Part shown: in pieces, positions 7,872 through 17,467 of the stretch | How the letters are laid out: the number at the start of each line of letters is the position of its first letter | Numbering within the stretch: the first letter of the stretch is position 1 | Source of the DNA: Gnetum montanum | Taxonomy: Eukaryota > Streptophyta > Gnetopsida > Gnetales > Gnetaceae | Length of the DNA stretch: 21,034 bases | Assembly: GCA_015680685.1 (NCBI GenBank) | Contig: MNCI01034627.1 | Location: 1,082,043 to 1,103,076, forward strand | Direction of reading: 5' to 3' | Notes under the pieces: generated by a model | Seen by the model: the letters and a program-made list of their open reading frames with translations, nothing else | What the model was told of the DNA's origin: nothing | Database searches by the model: none | Position numbers and translations under genes: made by a program

Positions 7872-10679
7872 TGTATTTTTCTATTTAAGAGCCTACTAGA
7901 CCTACGTAAAGGCATTGAGGAGATCCCGCTCACGATCTGACTACTTGCTAACTTTTTCCTCTTCCATTTGCCCTAAGAGATGGATTTCTCGAGGAAGAAT
8001 GGCATCTGGTCGAGGGCTATGTTTTTTTGGACTAGTGGGAGATGGTTGCATTTGTAGACCTTTTTCCTTTCTAGAAAGTGGGGCCAAGGGCATAGAAGCA
8101 AGGGGTTTAGGCTTGGGAAACCCTAGCATAAGATAGTCCTTGACCGTATTAGTTGTCATACCTTCTTCTCCTTTTCTGTTAAGTTGGGATTGGTGTGTTG
8201 ACTTGGAGGTTTGCCCTTGCATAGGAGGGGCAGCTGATGGTTCTAGCACCCTAATGACAAAGGGTGCCTTAGGCATAGGCATGGGCTGGGCCATGGCTTT
8301 ACTGATGGTGGGCTATTAATTAGTGGTGTGAGAAGGGGCTCGAAGGACAAAAGGTTGCCTTGGAGCACTCCTTGTTGGTGTTGAGGGACCTGTTGTTTGG
8401 GGTGAACGAGTGGGCATTCGCAACACAAAGGGCTGCTTTGGTTGTGCTTGACCATTACCCTCTGTACCTACCTTGTTGATGGTGTACCCTACGTTATTTA
8501 CATTTAACGGGTCTTAGTAAACATGCATAGCTTGGTTTTTTTGGCATGCTAGACTACTGCTGTCTAGGATGAGATCACCGTGATTGATCATGTGTTGAAT
8601 GTCATCCTTCAATGCCCAGTAGTAATCTATGTCATAACCACACAGCTGGTGGTAGTCACAGAGACAGTCCAGCCTAAAGTTTTTGGGAACTGGCGGTTCA
8701 TTAGGCAAAGCCAAAGAAGGATTTTTAAGAAGCTTGCAATGGTGTCTGTGATGCTTTAGAGCCTCCTCAGATACCTTCTTGTATTGAATATGACCATTTC
8801 CCAGTAGCTGCTTCAGAAGTTCTGAAGGCTTTACAGGTAGGGTTATGTACTTTGAACATTCTTTATGCTCAGATTTAGGCCTCGACTGTGGAGGTGCTTC
8901 GGGGGTGGAAGGAACTTCTTGATTTGGGCCGTTTGAGCTAGTTGTCAGCTCAGCTGACTCCGCAGATGTCTTCTTCTTATTATTTTTTTTCTTCTTGGCC
9001 CCCTTGGCAACCATCACTACTATCGTTGTTGTAGCTTTGCATTTGTCCTTACCCTTACTATGGGCATTTTTGTAGACCACGTATGCTAGGTCTTTGCTAG
9101 CATTTGCTATGTCTTGAATGGTCTTAGTCTAAGCAAAGGCTTGATTGAGAGAGCAAGGAGTGAGGTAGTACAACTTTGACTTAATGAAGTCATTAACTGC
9201 CCCCTTGAAAATGGCTAAGAAATGAGCCTTCATGATGGGTTCACGAATTTCATTCAAGGTTGCACTCCAACGCTGTATAAACCTTTGGAATGGCTTGAGT
9301 GGATCTTGTTTGACTCCCATAAGCTGGTCTAACGTGACTTTAGGTTTCAGGTTGTATTTGAAACGCGTCACAAATTGAGTCAGTAACTCTTCCAAGGTCG
9401 AAATGGAAGAGTGTGGAAGTGCCTGATACCAGTCTAAGGCTTTACCCATTAGGGACATGGCAAAGACACGGATTATAGTGTGCGGCCATTGCTACAGTAG
9501 CAATGACTCTGACTTGAAAGTAACTAAGTGAGCGTTGGGATCGCCTTCCCCATTGTATTTTGTAAAATGAGGAAGTGGCATCCTAGGTAGTAACAATAAA
9601 ACAAGCACCACCGGATTAATAAGATCGTCATTGTAAAAATCCATGACTTGTACTATGTTAGAACCAGTAGCCTTGAGGCATTTAACTTCCTTTGTAAGAG
9701 TCTGAATAAGCTAGAAAGCTTGGTCTAGACCCGTGGATGGAGAGTTTGTTTGTAGAACGATGGGAGGAGCCACACTAGGTGGTGAAATAGGGATGACCAT
9801 CGTTGGCTGTACCATTGGATAAGCTATTTGTGTGGTTGGGGGCATGAATGACGATCTTGTAACAGGGTTTAGCACCCGTGGGGCCTGGCTTTGATTAAGG
9901 TGAGGATGAGACATCTGTGTATGATGCACAATGGGAGGCATGTTTGGAACCCACTGTGCTATAGTGGCGGGCTCTACCATGTGAGTCGGGATGAAGGTGG
10001 GTGTTGTAGGTAATTGCGACGTAGGTATCGCGTGTACATACGGTGACATGGACGTAGGTGCACGATGATATGGATTAGGTAATTACACCTATTGAGGAAT
10101 GATTTGTGATGGACCATCGCCCGAAAAGATACTCAGAGAGAGAAAATGTAGGTGCAGCGAGTATGAGACTCGATTAGTGTTAGATAATGTCAAGGGCTTG
10201 GTAACCATGAACAAAGGATTTACATGGGACGTCATGGAGAGAGGAGCCATGGAGAAATCAGCATGACAACCTCCTTTAGAGTGGGAGTCTAGATCTTCTT
10301 GCCCATCATGAAGCATTTCATCATGGAACAACTCCTCTAGTTTCTCTAGCGATGTCTTAGCCATCAACATTTGATCCAGGATCCACCTTTGTTGATCTAT
10401 TAGGGGTACAATGGTGTTGTGTGAAGGAATAAATTCCTTCTCGTTGCAATACATGAACTCGTATTCTCGTTTTTTGTCGAGTTCTTGTGGATACATAGGT
10501 AGGTTCGTTGCTAGTTTAGCATAGAGGAAATTGTAGTGTTCCCTACGCTAAGCATGTCCCTCAGGCTCTTTGTTTTGAAGCCTGAGGGAATGGCGTGGTC
10601 GCACTGGACTAGTTGGTGGTTCGACCATAGGAGGCGTAACTTGTATGGTCCAAGGATTCTCAAGGTTGGCAGTGTCCAT
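7872..10679 (-). pseudogene. E2 gag, complete length, many in-frame stops, no frameshift
   Basis: A single minus-strand frame runs from ATG at 10679 and stays open, apart from stops, into the protease: 1,216 codons to 7032. Counting to 7662 there are 15 internal stops, 12 TAG and 3 TAA. Layout: N-terminal family block (HYNFLYAKLATNLP, codon about 46), proline-rich stretch (about 200-320), the retrotransposon gag domain (about 343-517, with KALDWYQALPHSSIS and RWSATLNEIREP), a lysine-rich segment, then a conserved block ending CDYHQLCGYDIDYYWALK (about codon 680-700). That block resembles the CxxH...H...C zinc-binding motif of plant Ty3 gags, with H and C ligands changed to Y. At four or more stops E3 has glutamine at the same place. 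The start was chosen because it follows the leader directly and aligns with the starts of E1 and E4. Confidence 0.8.
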
Positions 10680-10775
10680 AGTGGTGGTTGATGTAGCTAT
10701 TCTTTAAGTGTTTTGGAAGTAACAACGACAAGGAAAAAGGTCACAAGGGAAAAAGACAAACTAAGATAATAATCA

Positions 10776-10933
10776 GGGCTTTCTGTCTTATAGGATTCCA
10801 AGGGAATCATCAGAGCAACCGATCTACACTGCACAATCTAGTAAAAAATTGTGGAGGTATTACATTTACATCGGTCAACAATGGGTACAGATAGCTTACA
10901 AGACTACCTATAAAGTGCAGATAGGCTATGAAG
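10776..10933. repeat. E2 leader: single copy of family leader repeat
   Basis: Starts GGGCTTTCTGTCTTATAGGA and contains GCAACCGATCTACACTGCAC. The same unit occurs five times in the E3 leader and once, in the other orientation, in the E4 leader. It lies directly next to the primer-binding site. Confidence 0.75.
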
Positions 10934-10951
10934 GCCCTCCTTCTAGCATCA
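10934..10951 (-). other. E2 primer-binding site (two changes)
   Basis: On the minus strand TGATGCTAGAAGGAGGGC, seven bases from the LTR end TTACA; differs from E1 at GG/GA and C/T near the 5' end. Identified by position and by match to the E1, E3 and E4 sites. Confidence 0.65.
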
Positions 10952-11588
10952 GAAAACTGTAATGATGGAAAACTTTGGTCGCTGGAAATACCGAATGGGA
11001 GTCTGCGTACACAATTCTAACCCTGGATCAGTGTGAGGGCCGTGTTGAAGAAGATGAATCCAAGGTGCCCTGAATGGTCTTGTCGATTAGATAGGGAGTT
11101 ATTTGGTCAGTAAAACCTTTGTAATAATAGAATGGCAAAAGGGTGATCCCAATGAGGAGATGTAATGTCGTTAATCCCGAAAATAATTGAAAGCAATGTA
11201 AACAACTTAAAGTGATTGCAAAATTTGTGTAAATAGGATGCAAGAAATCGGATTTATAGAGAATGCAATCCCAAGATCTGGTATTTAACTTATGAACAAA
11301 GTATGTTGAATACAATGATTATAGGTGGACTTCGGTTTGGATGAAGCACATACCAGCAGCAAGAATGTTATTTAAAGATGAAACAAGCAAAGGTCTATCT
11401 ACCTTGTTCTAGCTAATCTGGGCACTAGAAATTCAGACCCAAGCCAGAATATTTGTTAGCCAACTGTTTCTGATCAAGGTTTCTTGCCAATCACCTCCGA
11501 TGTTCTCATGATCCTTGATCCTCTTTTGCTCTCTTGCCAATCTTGAAATTTTCTTTTTTCCCCCCCATTGATCTTTGTCAACTAGAGC

Positions 11589-11595
11589 ATTTATA
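11589..11595 (-). promoter_or_regulatory. TATA box in E2 LTR
   Basis: TATAAAT on the minus strand in the context CCTTATAAATGC, about 880 bp from the LTR start. Comparable to the E1 and E3 TATA boxes. Confidence 0.55.
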
Positions 11596-11763
11596 AGGTT
11601 AGGGTCAGGAGAAAAACGCGGTTTAGATGATGCGTGTCCTGAAATTATAAGATTCCATTGACTTGATGTGTTTGTGTTTGAAGCTTGTGGTGACACACTG
11701 CATTATGCTCTTGAAGTGTAATACATCGTAAACCACTTTTGCCAGAGCTTTGGCAACAAACTG

Positions 11764-12195
11764 TTCCTTGATTACGCTGCATTACGCTAGAGAGCATGTT
11801 ATGGCGTATGAACTGTTGATGCTTGCATTGCGCTATCTCTGTCATTACTTGTATTACGCTGCGTCATGCTAGAACACGCTGCATAGCATAATTCAGCGTA
11901 AAATAGCGAACCTACAAAAAATTGAAGTGTTGTCACTGTGCTTCCTTTGTTTTCTGATCAATCCTTCTATGGTTCATTACGCTCACACTACATAATGTAG
12001 CGTAATAGGCCCCTCAACTGAAAAAATTATTGAAATATGCGAAACATTGAAGATCTTCATTTAAGCCTTGAGATTTTTGCTAGGTTGGCGAAGTCTCGAA
12101 TTTTTGCCATCTCTAATTTGGCGATGGAGTGCCTTATGGAATTACATTATGTTACACCACATTACGCTATGTTGCGTAATGCTACGTAATATGCC
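11764..12195. repeat. Inverted ATTACGCT/AGCGTAAT motifs in E2 U3
   Basis: At least eight copies of TTACGCT or its complement, several arranged as facing pairs. Examples are ATTACGCT ... AGCGTAAT around 11977-12006 and ATTACGCTATGTTGCGTAAT around 12160-12180. They sit upstream of the TATA box. Confidence 0.65.
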
Positions 12196-12473
12196 AAAAG
12201 TTAATATTTTTCGGGACATGGGAAACTTATAGAGTTGAATGCTTACTGTCACTGGGAAATTTATAAATTTGAATTCTTGCCATCATGCATTCCTTGTCTT
12301 GTTCTGTCATCTGGAATTTATTATATTGTGCTGCATACCATGGTGGAATAGACCCTTTAGCCGAAAAAGGGAACCTGCTGAGCTGCACCTTGTCACAGAT
12401 TCTTGTCTAAGTCATAAGATTTTGCTGAACCATTGAGGCCTCAAAATTTTCATGGTGTTTCAGTGCTGGTGCA

Positions 12474-14927
12474 CTATACTAAGGCACACAGACCACAAAT
12501 GGCTGCTAGGATGGCTAGGGATCATTGTCAATGCCGATGGTGTTGATTATGTAACCAGCATTGTTGGCGTTGAGGGGGTCTGTGTAGACATACATAGATT
12601 GGTTTTTAGGAAGCACCAGGTTGCTTTCATCCAACACCAATTTTCCTAGGTCGATTAATCTTTAGATGTCATATTACAACAACAGAGAATAATCCATATT
12701 GTGACCACACTATTGGTGGTAGTCACAAAACCTATCTAGCCTGAAACCCCTAGGAACTAGAGGCTCATTGGGCAGGGCCAACGAGGGGTTCTTAAGGAGC
12801 TTGCAATAGAGTTGATGTCTTGCATTTGCCTCTTTCAACATATACTTGTGTTGGATGTATCGCGTTGCCAAAAGTTGTTTCAGAAGCTTTGAAGGATTTA
12901 GATTTAGTGGGGTGTACTTTGAGAAGTCTTTGCACTCAAAGTTGGGTTTGGGTTGTGCAGATGTCTCGGGTGCAAGTGCAATAGGTTGTGGCACGTGGCC
13001 TGGTTTGGGCACAGGGTTAGCTGATGGTGTGGCCAATTTCTTCCTATTCTTGCCACTATTGTTGCTAGGTTTGGGCTTGGCCTCAGTCGCCATAGCAGCC
13101 ACCGTGGTTGTTAGGGCTTTACCTTTTTCCTTCTTTGCGAAGGTGCTCTTGTAAGCAATGTAGGTTGGGTCTTTGCTTGTCTCGGCCGCGTCTTGTATGC
13201 TCTTAGTTTGAGTGAAAGCCCAACTGAGGGAGCGAGGAGTGAGGTAGTATAGTTTAGACTTGATGAAGTCATTCACTGCACCCTTAAAGATGGCCCACAG
13301 GTGGGCCTCTGCGATGGGCTCATGGATTTCATTAAGGGTTGCACTCCAACGTTGAATGAATTTTTGGACTGGTTCTAGCGCATCTTGTTTCACGCTCATC
13401 AACTGATCCAACATGGTTTCTCACTTCAAGTTATACTTGAAGCATGTCACGAAATGGGTCAGGAGCTCTTTCAAAGTTGAAATGGATGAGCGTGGCAATG
13501 CGTGGTACCAATCTAGGGCTTTCTCGGCTAGGGACATGGTGAAGATGTGAATGATCGTATGAGGCCATTGTTGCAATAGTAAAGACTCAGACCTGAAAGT
13601 GATAAGATGTGCATTGGGATCTCCCTCCCCATCATACTTTGTGAAGTGTGGAAGAGACATCCTTGGAGGTAACGTCAAAGCTAGGATTAGAGGGTTGACG
13701 GGGTCGTCATGGTAAAAATCCATGACTTGTACCATGTCGGACGCAGCAGCTTTGAGACATTTTATTTCTTCAGTGAGGGTTTGGATGAGCTGAAACACTT
13801 GGTCCAAATGTAGTGACATAGTGGATGGCTGGGGAGCTGCTGGGGTAGCTCTTGCTTGCGGTATGGAAGGAGCGACGGTATGATCCATCGGTTGTGTTGT
13901 TGGGACGATCACCGCGAATAGTGCTACCTGTGTTGTCCACCACCCGGCAAGTGGTGTTGTTAAGGAAGTAGCTGCTGGTTGGGCTGCTGAGTATACTGCC
14001 TGTGTCACCAGTAGCGTAGAACATATTCCCGTGTTAGGCGATGCCGATTGTGAGGCTTGGTGCACTTGGGAGTGCACGAAATGAGACATTTGCTACGGTT
14101 GTAGCATAGGCGAGGAAACAAATGAGGCCCACCATGTGGACGGGCTGGTGCCCACCATGTGGACGAGCCGGGGCCTACTGCAGTTGATGGAACCGAGGTG
14201 AATGTAGGAATAGAAGTTACGTATGTTTGCGAAGTTGGTATGGTATGAACATGTGGTATGGTAGCCATAATTAACATGTTACGTACAACAGGAATGGGCT
14301 ACTTAACAGCTTGCAAAGGGACAGTAGCTGTAAATGGCATAGGCAAAATAGGTGAAAACAGGCGTGGAAGCACCACAGGATTAGCGTGGCTTCCCATAGC
14401 AGCCATAATCATGGGTTGAAGAAGTGTGGGCATGATTATAAAGGGGGTGGTAAGAGAAGATGGCTTGGCCCAGAAGGATGGGGTAGGAGGGACAGGAGCA
14501 GGGTCGGTTGGATCTCCCTCGTCCGATTGGGAATCGAGTTCTTCCTACCCATCCTGGAAAGCATCCTCTTGGTTGGACGCTATGTCCTGTTGCTCCCTAA
14601 GCCTAGCCAACTAGATTAGCTAGTCTAGAAGCCTTTGGTATGTTTGAGTTAAAGGTAACAAAACACCGGAAATAGGGAAAAATTCCTCCCCGTTGCAGTA
14701 AGCGAACTCAAAACTATGTTTTTCTTTGAGTTCATGTAAATCCAAGGATGATTTGCCTGCACCTTTGCACAGAGAAAACTATAATGCTCATGTTGCTGGG
14801 ACAATCCCTTAGGTCCTCGGTTTTGGACTCTAAGAGATCATCATGTTTTCAATATCGGGTTCAACGATTGTTTAGAACCAACGGTGCCTTGAACCATGAT
14901 GGGTACCTCCACATTGAAGGTGTTAAC
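12474..14927 (-). pseudogene. E3 gag, start codon lost, truncated by E2 insertion
   Basis: It aligns throughout with E2 gag. The start position holds GTT (14927-14925) where E2 has ATG. It has the N-terminal block (HYSFLCAKVQAN, then a one-base frame change, then HSFEFAYCNGEEF), a proline-rich part, the gag domain (KALDWYHALPRSSIS, 13550-13490; RWSATLNEIHEP, about 13350), a lysine-rich stretch and the CDYHQ-CGH block at about 12725-12700. Breaks include TAG at 14301-14299, a 23-bp tandem duplication at 14127-14172 that shifts the frame, TGA at 13423-13421 and TAG at 12712-12710. The reading degenerates after 12700 but is still recognisable (YVYTDPLNANN) until it stops at the E2 LTR. The role would be particle formation; this copy cannot encode a full protein. 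Confidence 0.8.
14127..14172. repeat. 23-bp tandem duplication in E3 gag
   Basis: GCCCACCATGTGGACG followed by GGCTGGT, then the same again with two changes (14127-14149 and 14150-14172). As 23 is not a multiple of three it shifts the frame by two bases, which equals the offset between the reading frames on either side. Confidence 0.8.
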
Positions 14928-15020
14928 AGTGGTAGTCGAAAAGCCATTGCTAAACAAGTAGTTATGTAGAAAAGCATGAGAAATGCAAAAGGAACAAAAA
15001 GACTAAAAGGCTACAAAAAG

Positions 15021-15757
15021 AAGGCTTTACATCTTACCGAACTCCAGAGGAACTGTCGAGGCGACCGATCCATACCTCATAAAGAGTAAACAACTGCAAA
15101 AGGGTGTCATGTTTATGCCAGTGCACAATGAGGTATAGAGCATGTGCAAGACTACCGTAAGATAGGAGGGCAAGTCAATTGACAGCCGAAGGCTTTATAT
15201 CTTTTAGGGTTCTTGAGGAACCTTTGAGGCGACCGATCTACACCACACGATGTGTAAACAACCACAGATGGGTATCAGGTCTACGTTAATGCGTATCGGG
15301 GTGTAGAAGGCTTACAAGACAACCGTACTATGAGATAGTTAACTAGCGATCAAGAAGGCTTTCCATCTCACAGGATCCCTAAGGGACCATTGAGGCAACT
15401 GCTCTGTACCATGCGAGATGGGGTACCGAACGCATGCAAAACTATCATAAAAATGGGCAGGCTAACTAGCAGTCAGGAAGGATTTTTGTCTCGTAGGATC
15501 CCCGAGGGACCATCGAGGTGACCGATCTGTACCATGCAAGATGGGGTATAGAACGCATATAAGACAACCGTAAGGTGAGCTAGTTAGCTGGTGATTGGAG
15601 GCCTTGTGTTCTATGGAGCCCCAAAGGAACCTTCGAGGCGACTGATCTGCATCACACAAAGCGCAAACAACCACAAAAGGGTATCACGTTTACTCTTATG
15701 TGTATCAAGGTGAAAAAGGCTCACAGAACTACCATGACATGTGGAAAGGCTCCAAAA
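15021..15757. repeat. E3 leader: five tandem copies of family leader repeat
   Basis: Units begin AAGGCTTT or close variants at about 15021, 15189, 15355, 15478 and 15599 (lengths about 168, 166, 123, 121, 159). Each has GAGGCGACCGATCT-like and CAAACAACCAC- or GATGGGGTA-like words in order. Units 3 and 4 are most alike and shorter. The last abuts the primer-binding site. Confidence 0.85.
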
Positions 15758-15775
15758 GGCCCCCCTTCTAGCGCC
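15758..15775 (-). other. E3 primer-binding site
   Basis: On the minus strand TGGCGCTAGAAGGGGGGC, seven bases after the LTR end CTACA; one change from E1. Confidence 0.7.
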
Positions 15776-16260
15776 AAAAAACTGTAGTAATTGAAAATGT
15801 CGATGGCTAGAAAACACCGAGGGGGTCGGTGGATGCGATAGTTTTGACCCCGTACTTGTGAGAGGGCCATGCTAGGTTTGTGCGAATACGAGGCACCATG
15901 AATGGTCTGGTCGATTAGACAAGGACTTAATCGGTGTCTATATAGCCTTTTGCAACATATAGTTTTTGAAATGGAATGGAAACGGGAAATAATGCTTGAA
16001 AGTAAATAAAGCAGAAAAAAAAGTGCAAGATGCAAGAGTAAGTAGGAAATAAAGTAAAAATGCGGTTAGAAAATTGCACCACTTTGAAGCTACAGCTTTG
16101 CTCTGTCAGGATGGATACAATCGGTTGCACAATGTGACAAAGTGCAGAGATCTTGAGAGTAACTAGGGTGTGTAGAGAACAGAATAGGTCGTGTGCTTGG
16201 ATGCGGCCTTGGGCGCTGATAATGCAGGGATTCTACCAAGGTGGTAGAAAGGGTATAGAA

Positions 16261-16291
16261 CAAAATGTTAGCTAAACATGCTAACATTTTG
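16261..16291. repeat. Perfect 12-bp hairpin downstream of E3 TATA box
   Basis: CAAAATGTTAGC, a 7-base loop TAAACAT, then GCTAACATTTTG. It lies about 190 bp downstream of the TATA box, so it would be in the transcribed part of the LTR. Confidence 0.7.
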
Positions 16292-16471
16292 TAGTGTCAA
16301 ACAAAAAGCTTACAATGCTTAGTGTTACAATGTGCCGGGGAGAGAGCTTGAACGCCAGAGAAAAAGAGTAGGAGACTTAGCGAAAGAGTGCCAACCGAAC
16401 TGAGGATTGGGCCTCTTTGTGAATGTTTTTTTTTGGAAAATTTTGAACTCTTTGAATGCTATTTCTTAGGG

Positions 16472-16479
16472 TATTTATA
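16472..16479 (-). promoter_or_regulatory. TATA box in E3 LTR
   Basis: TATAAATA on the minus strand in GGCCGTATAAATACCC, about 990 bp from the LTR start. Confidence 0.6.
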
Positions 16480-16790
16480 CGGCCAAGGGTATGCAAAAGG
16501 GGTGGTTTTGATTCCATGAACCTTGGGAGCACATTGACTTGCTGGCACCACACGTGCCATGTATGACCATTGGACCTACAAGGCCATTGTAATGTGAACT
16601 TGTCATGCCATAACTATGAGCCTGTCGCACTATAATTGTGTTGTCAGGGTCTGGAGACGTGTGCTAACGGTCCAATTAGGTGAAGAGCATTGATGTCGCA
16701 CAACCACCCACATGCCTTGCTGTGCTTCGTAGCATAGCGTGCTTGGCGTAACATCTTGTTGTTCATTCTGCTACATGCATGATGCATTCT

Positions 16791-16827
16791 TGCTACACTA
16801 TGCTACGCTATGTAGCATAGTGTAGCA
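16791..16827. repeat. Perfect 16-bp hairpin in E3 U3
   Basis: TGCTACACTATGCTAC, a 5-base loop GCTAT, then the exact reverse complement. Upstream of the TATA box by about 310 bp. Confidence 0.8.
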
Positions 16828-17077
16828 TAGAAACTAGCCTTAGTCACGAAATCTTTACCGATTTACCAACTTTGCTTCTTGTGATGCATGTCTCACGAAT
16901 TCTACTATTTCTGCCCTTTGAGCTACCTTCTATCCCTTCCGCAGGATTGATACACCTTGCTGCGCCTTGTAGCTCAGGGTAGCATAGCAGCAGACATGGT
17001 CCACCTCTTCCGTACGGAAAGGGACATTGCTGAAAGACTTGGGGCTGGGTATGGGGACTGGTTGTGGAGCTGTTGCC

Positions 17078-17111
17078 ATGCTACGCTACATCACGTGACG
17101 TAGCGTAGCAT
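17078..17111. repeat. 34-bp near-perfect palindrome with central CACGTG
   Basis: ATGCTACGCTAC on one side, TCACGTGA at the centre, GTAGCGTAGCAT on the other; the only mismatch is the pair 17090/17099. CACGTG is the core of plant G-box sites bound by bHLH and bZIP factors, so this could be a U3 control site. Confidence 0.7.
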
Positions 17112-17467
17112 AGCACTCCATTTTGCAATCGACATCAGAATCTTGTTACACTACATAGTAAGGCGTAGTGTATCATGGCAGACCTTATGACTTAGAAAAC
17201 TTTCCAAACTACTTTTCACGCATCTAGAATGCTACTGCCAACTCCGCGCATTGTCCCTGAGCAGGCTGTCCGCTGGGTAGGCTACCTTGGTGGACAAGTA
17301 GGATGACGTAGAGCCTGTCCATGTCCAAAGTAGAAAATTTTCCGAACTGGCCGCCCTAAACTCAAAACGTTCTCCTCCCAAAGAACTGCCGTCGTGCTGC
17401 GCGAGTTGCAAGGCCTGGTGAAGCAAGAAGGACCCTGTATTTTTTTGGGTATTTCAGACCCCTAACA

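Larger units (their letters stand above)
2435..12473 (-). mobile_element. E2: gag-protease LTR element with antisense gene, interrupted by E1
   Basis: On the minus strand: 5' LTR (12473-10958), primer-binding site, leader, gag-protease frame (10679-7032), spacer, and a spliced gene in the opposite direction (2739-6502). The right boundary cuts the E3 gag at 12473/12474, so E2 inserted into E3. The 3' LTR is not seen; the likely reason is that E1 inserted at 2434/2435 and the rest of E2 lies left of the window. No reverse transcriptase or integrase is visible. That the antisense gene belongs to E2 is an inference from position, not proven. Confidence 0.6.
10958..12473 (-). mobile_element. E2 5' LTR (about 1516 bp)
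   Basis: On the minus strand it starts TGCACCAGCACTGAAACACC and ends CATTACA. The end region shares GAATGGTCTxGTCGATTAGA (plus strand, about 11071-11090) with the E3 LTR. The start region matches the E1 LTR. The TATA box is at 11595-11589. The outer edge abuts E3 gag coding sequence (QPFVVCVP at about 12503-12480), which fixes the boundary well. The five bases just outside are CTATA; the partner target-site copy would lie left of the window. Confidence 0.8.
12474..17467 (-). mobile_element. E3: 5' part of a related element, cut by E2
   Basis: Minus strand: LTR (17467-15783), primer-binding site, leader of five tandem units, gag (14927-12474). The gag is broken off by the E2 LTR; the remainder of E3 should lie left of the window. 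Its outer edge at 17467/17468 lies inside what looks like the LTR of E4. Confidence 0.75.
15783..17467 (-). mobile_element. E3 5' LTR (about 1685 bp)
   Basis: On the minus strand it starts TGTTAGGGGTCTGAAATACC and ends ACTACA. The last 40 bases match the E4 LTR end (TTCTAGCCAYYGACATTTTC). The TATA box is at 16479-16472. The U3 part holds several long hairpins of TGCTACGCTA-type words. Boundaries come from the shared start block and the shared end next to the primer-binding site. Confidence 0.8.

Noticed and set aside
7915-8136. Plus-strand frame of 73 codons inside E2 gag
   Set aside because: Shadow on the strand opposite the supported gag frame; no start context or motif.
7032-10679. Recoding of TAG as a sense codon in gag-protease
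   Set aside because: TAA stops are present too, E3 has glutamine at TAG sites with other breaks of its own, and decay by cytosine deamination explains the pattern more simply.
12846-13154. Plus-strand frame of 102 codons inside E3 gag
   Set aside because: Shadow of the gag coding strand, in the lysine/alanine-rich part where the complement stays open.
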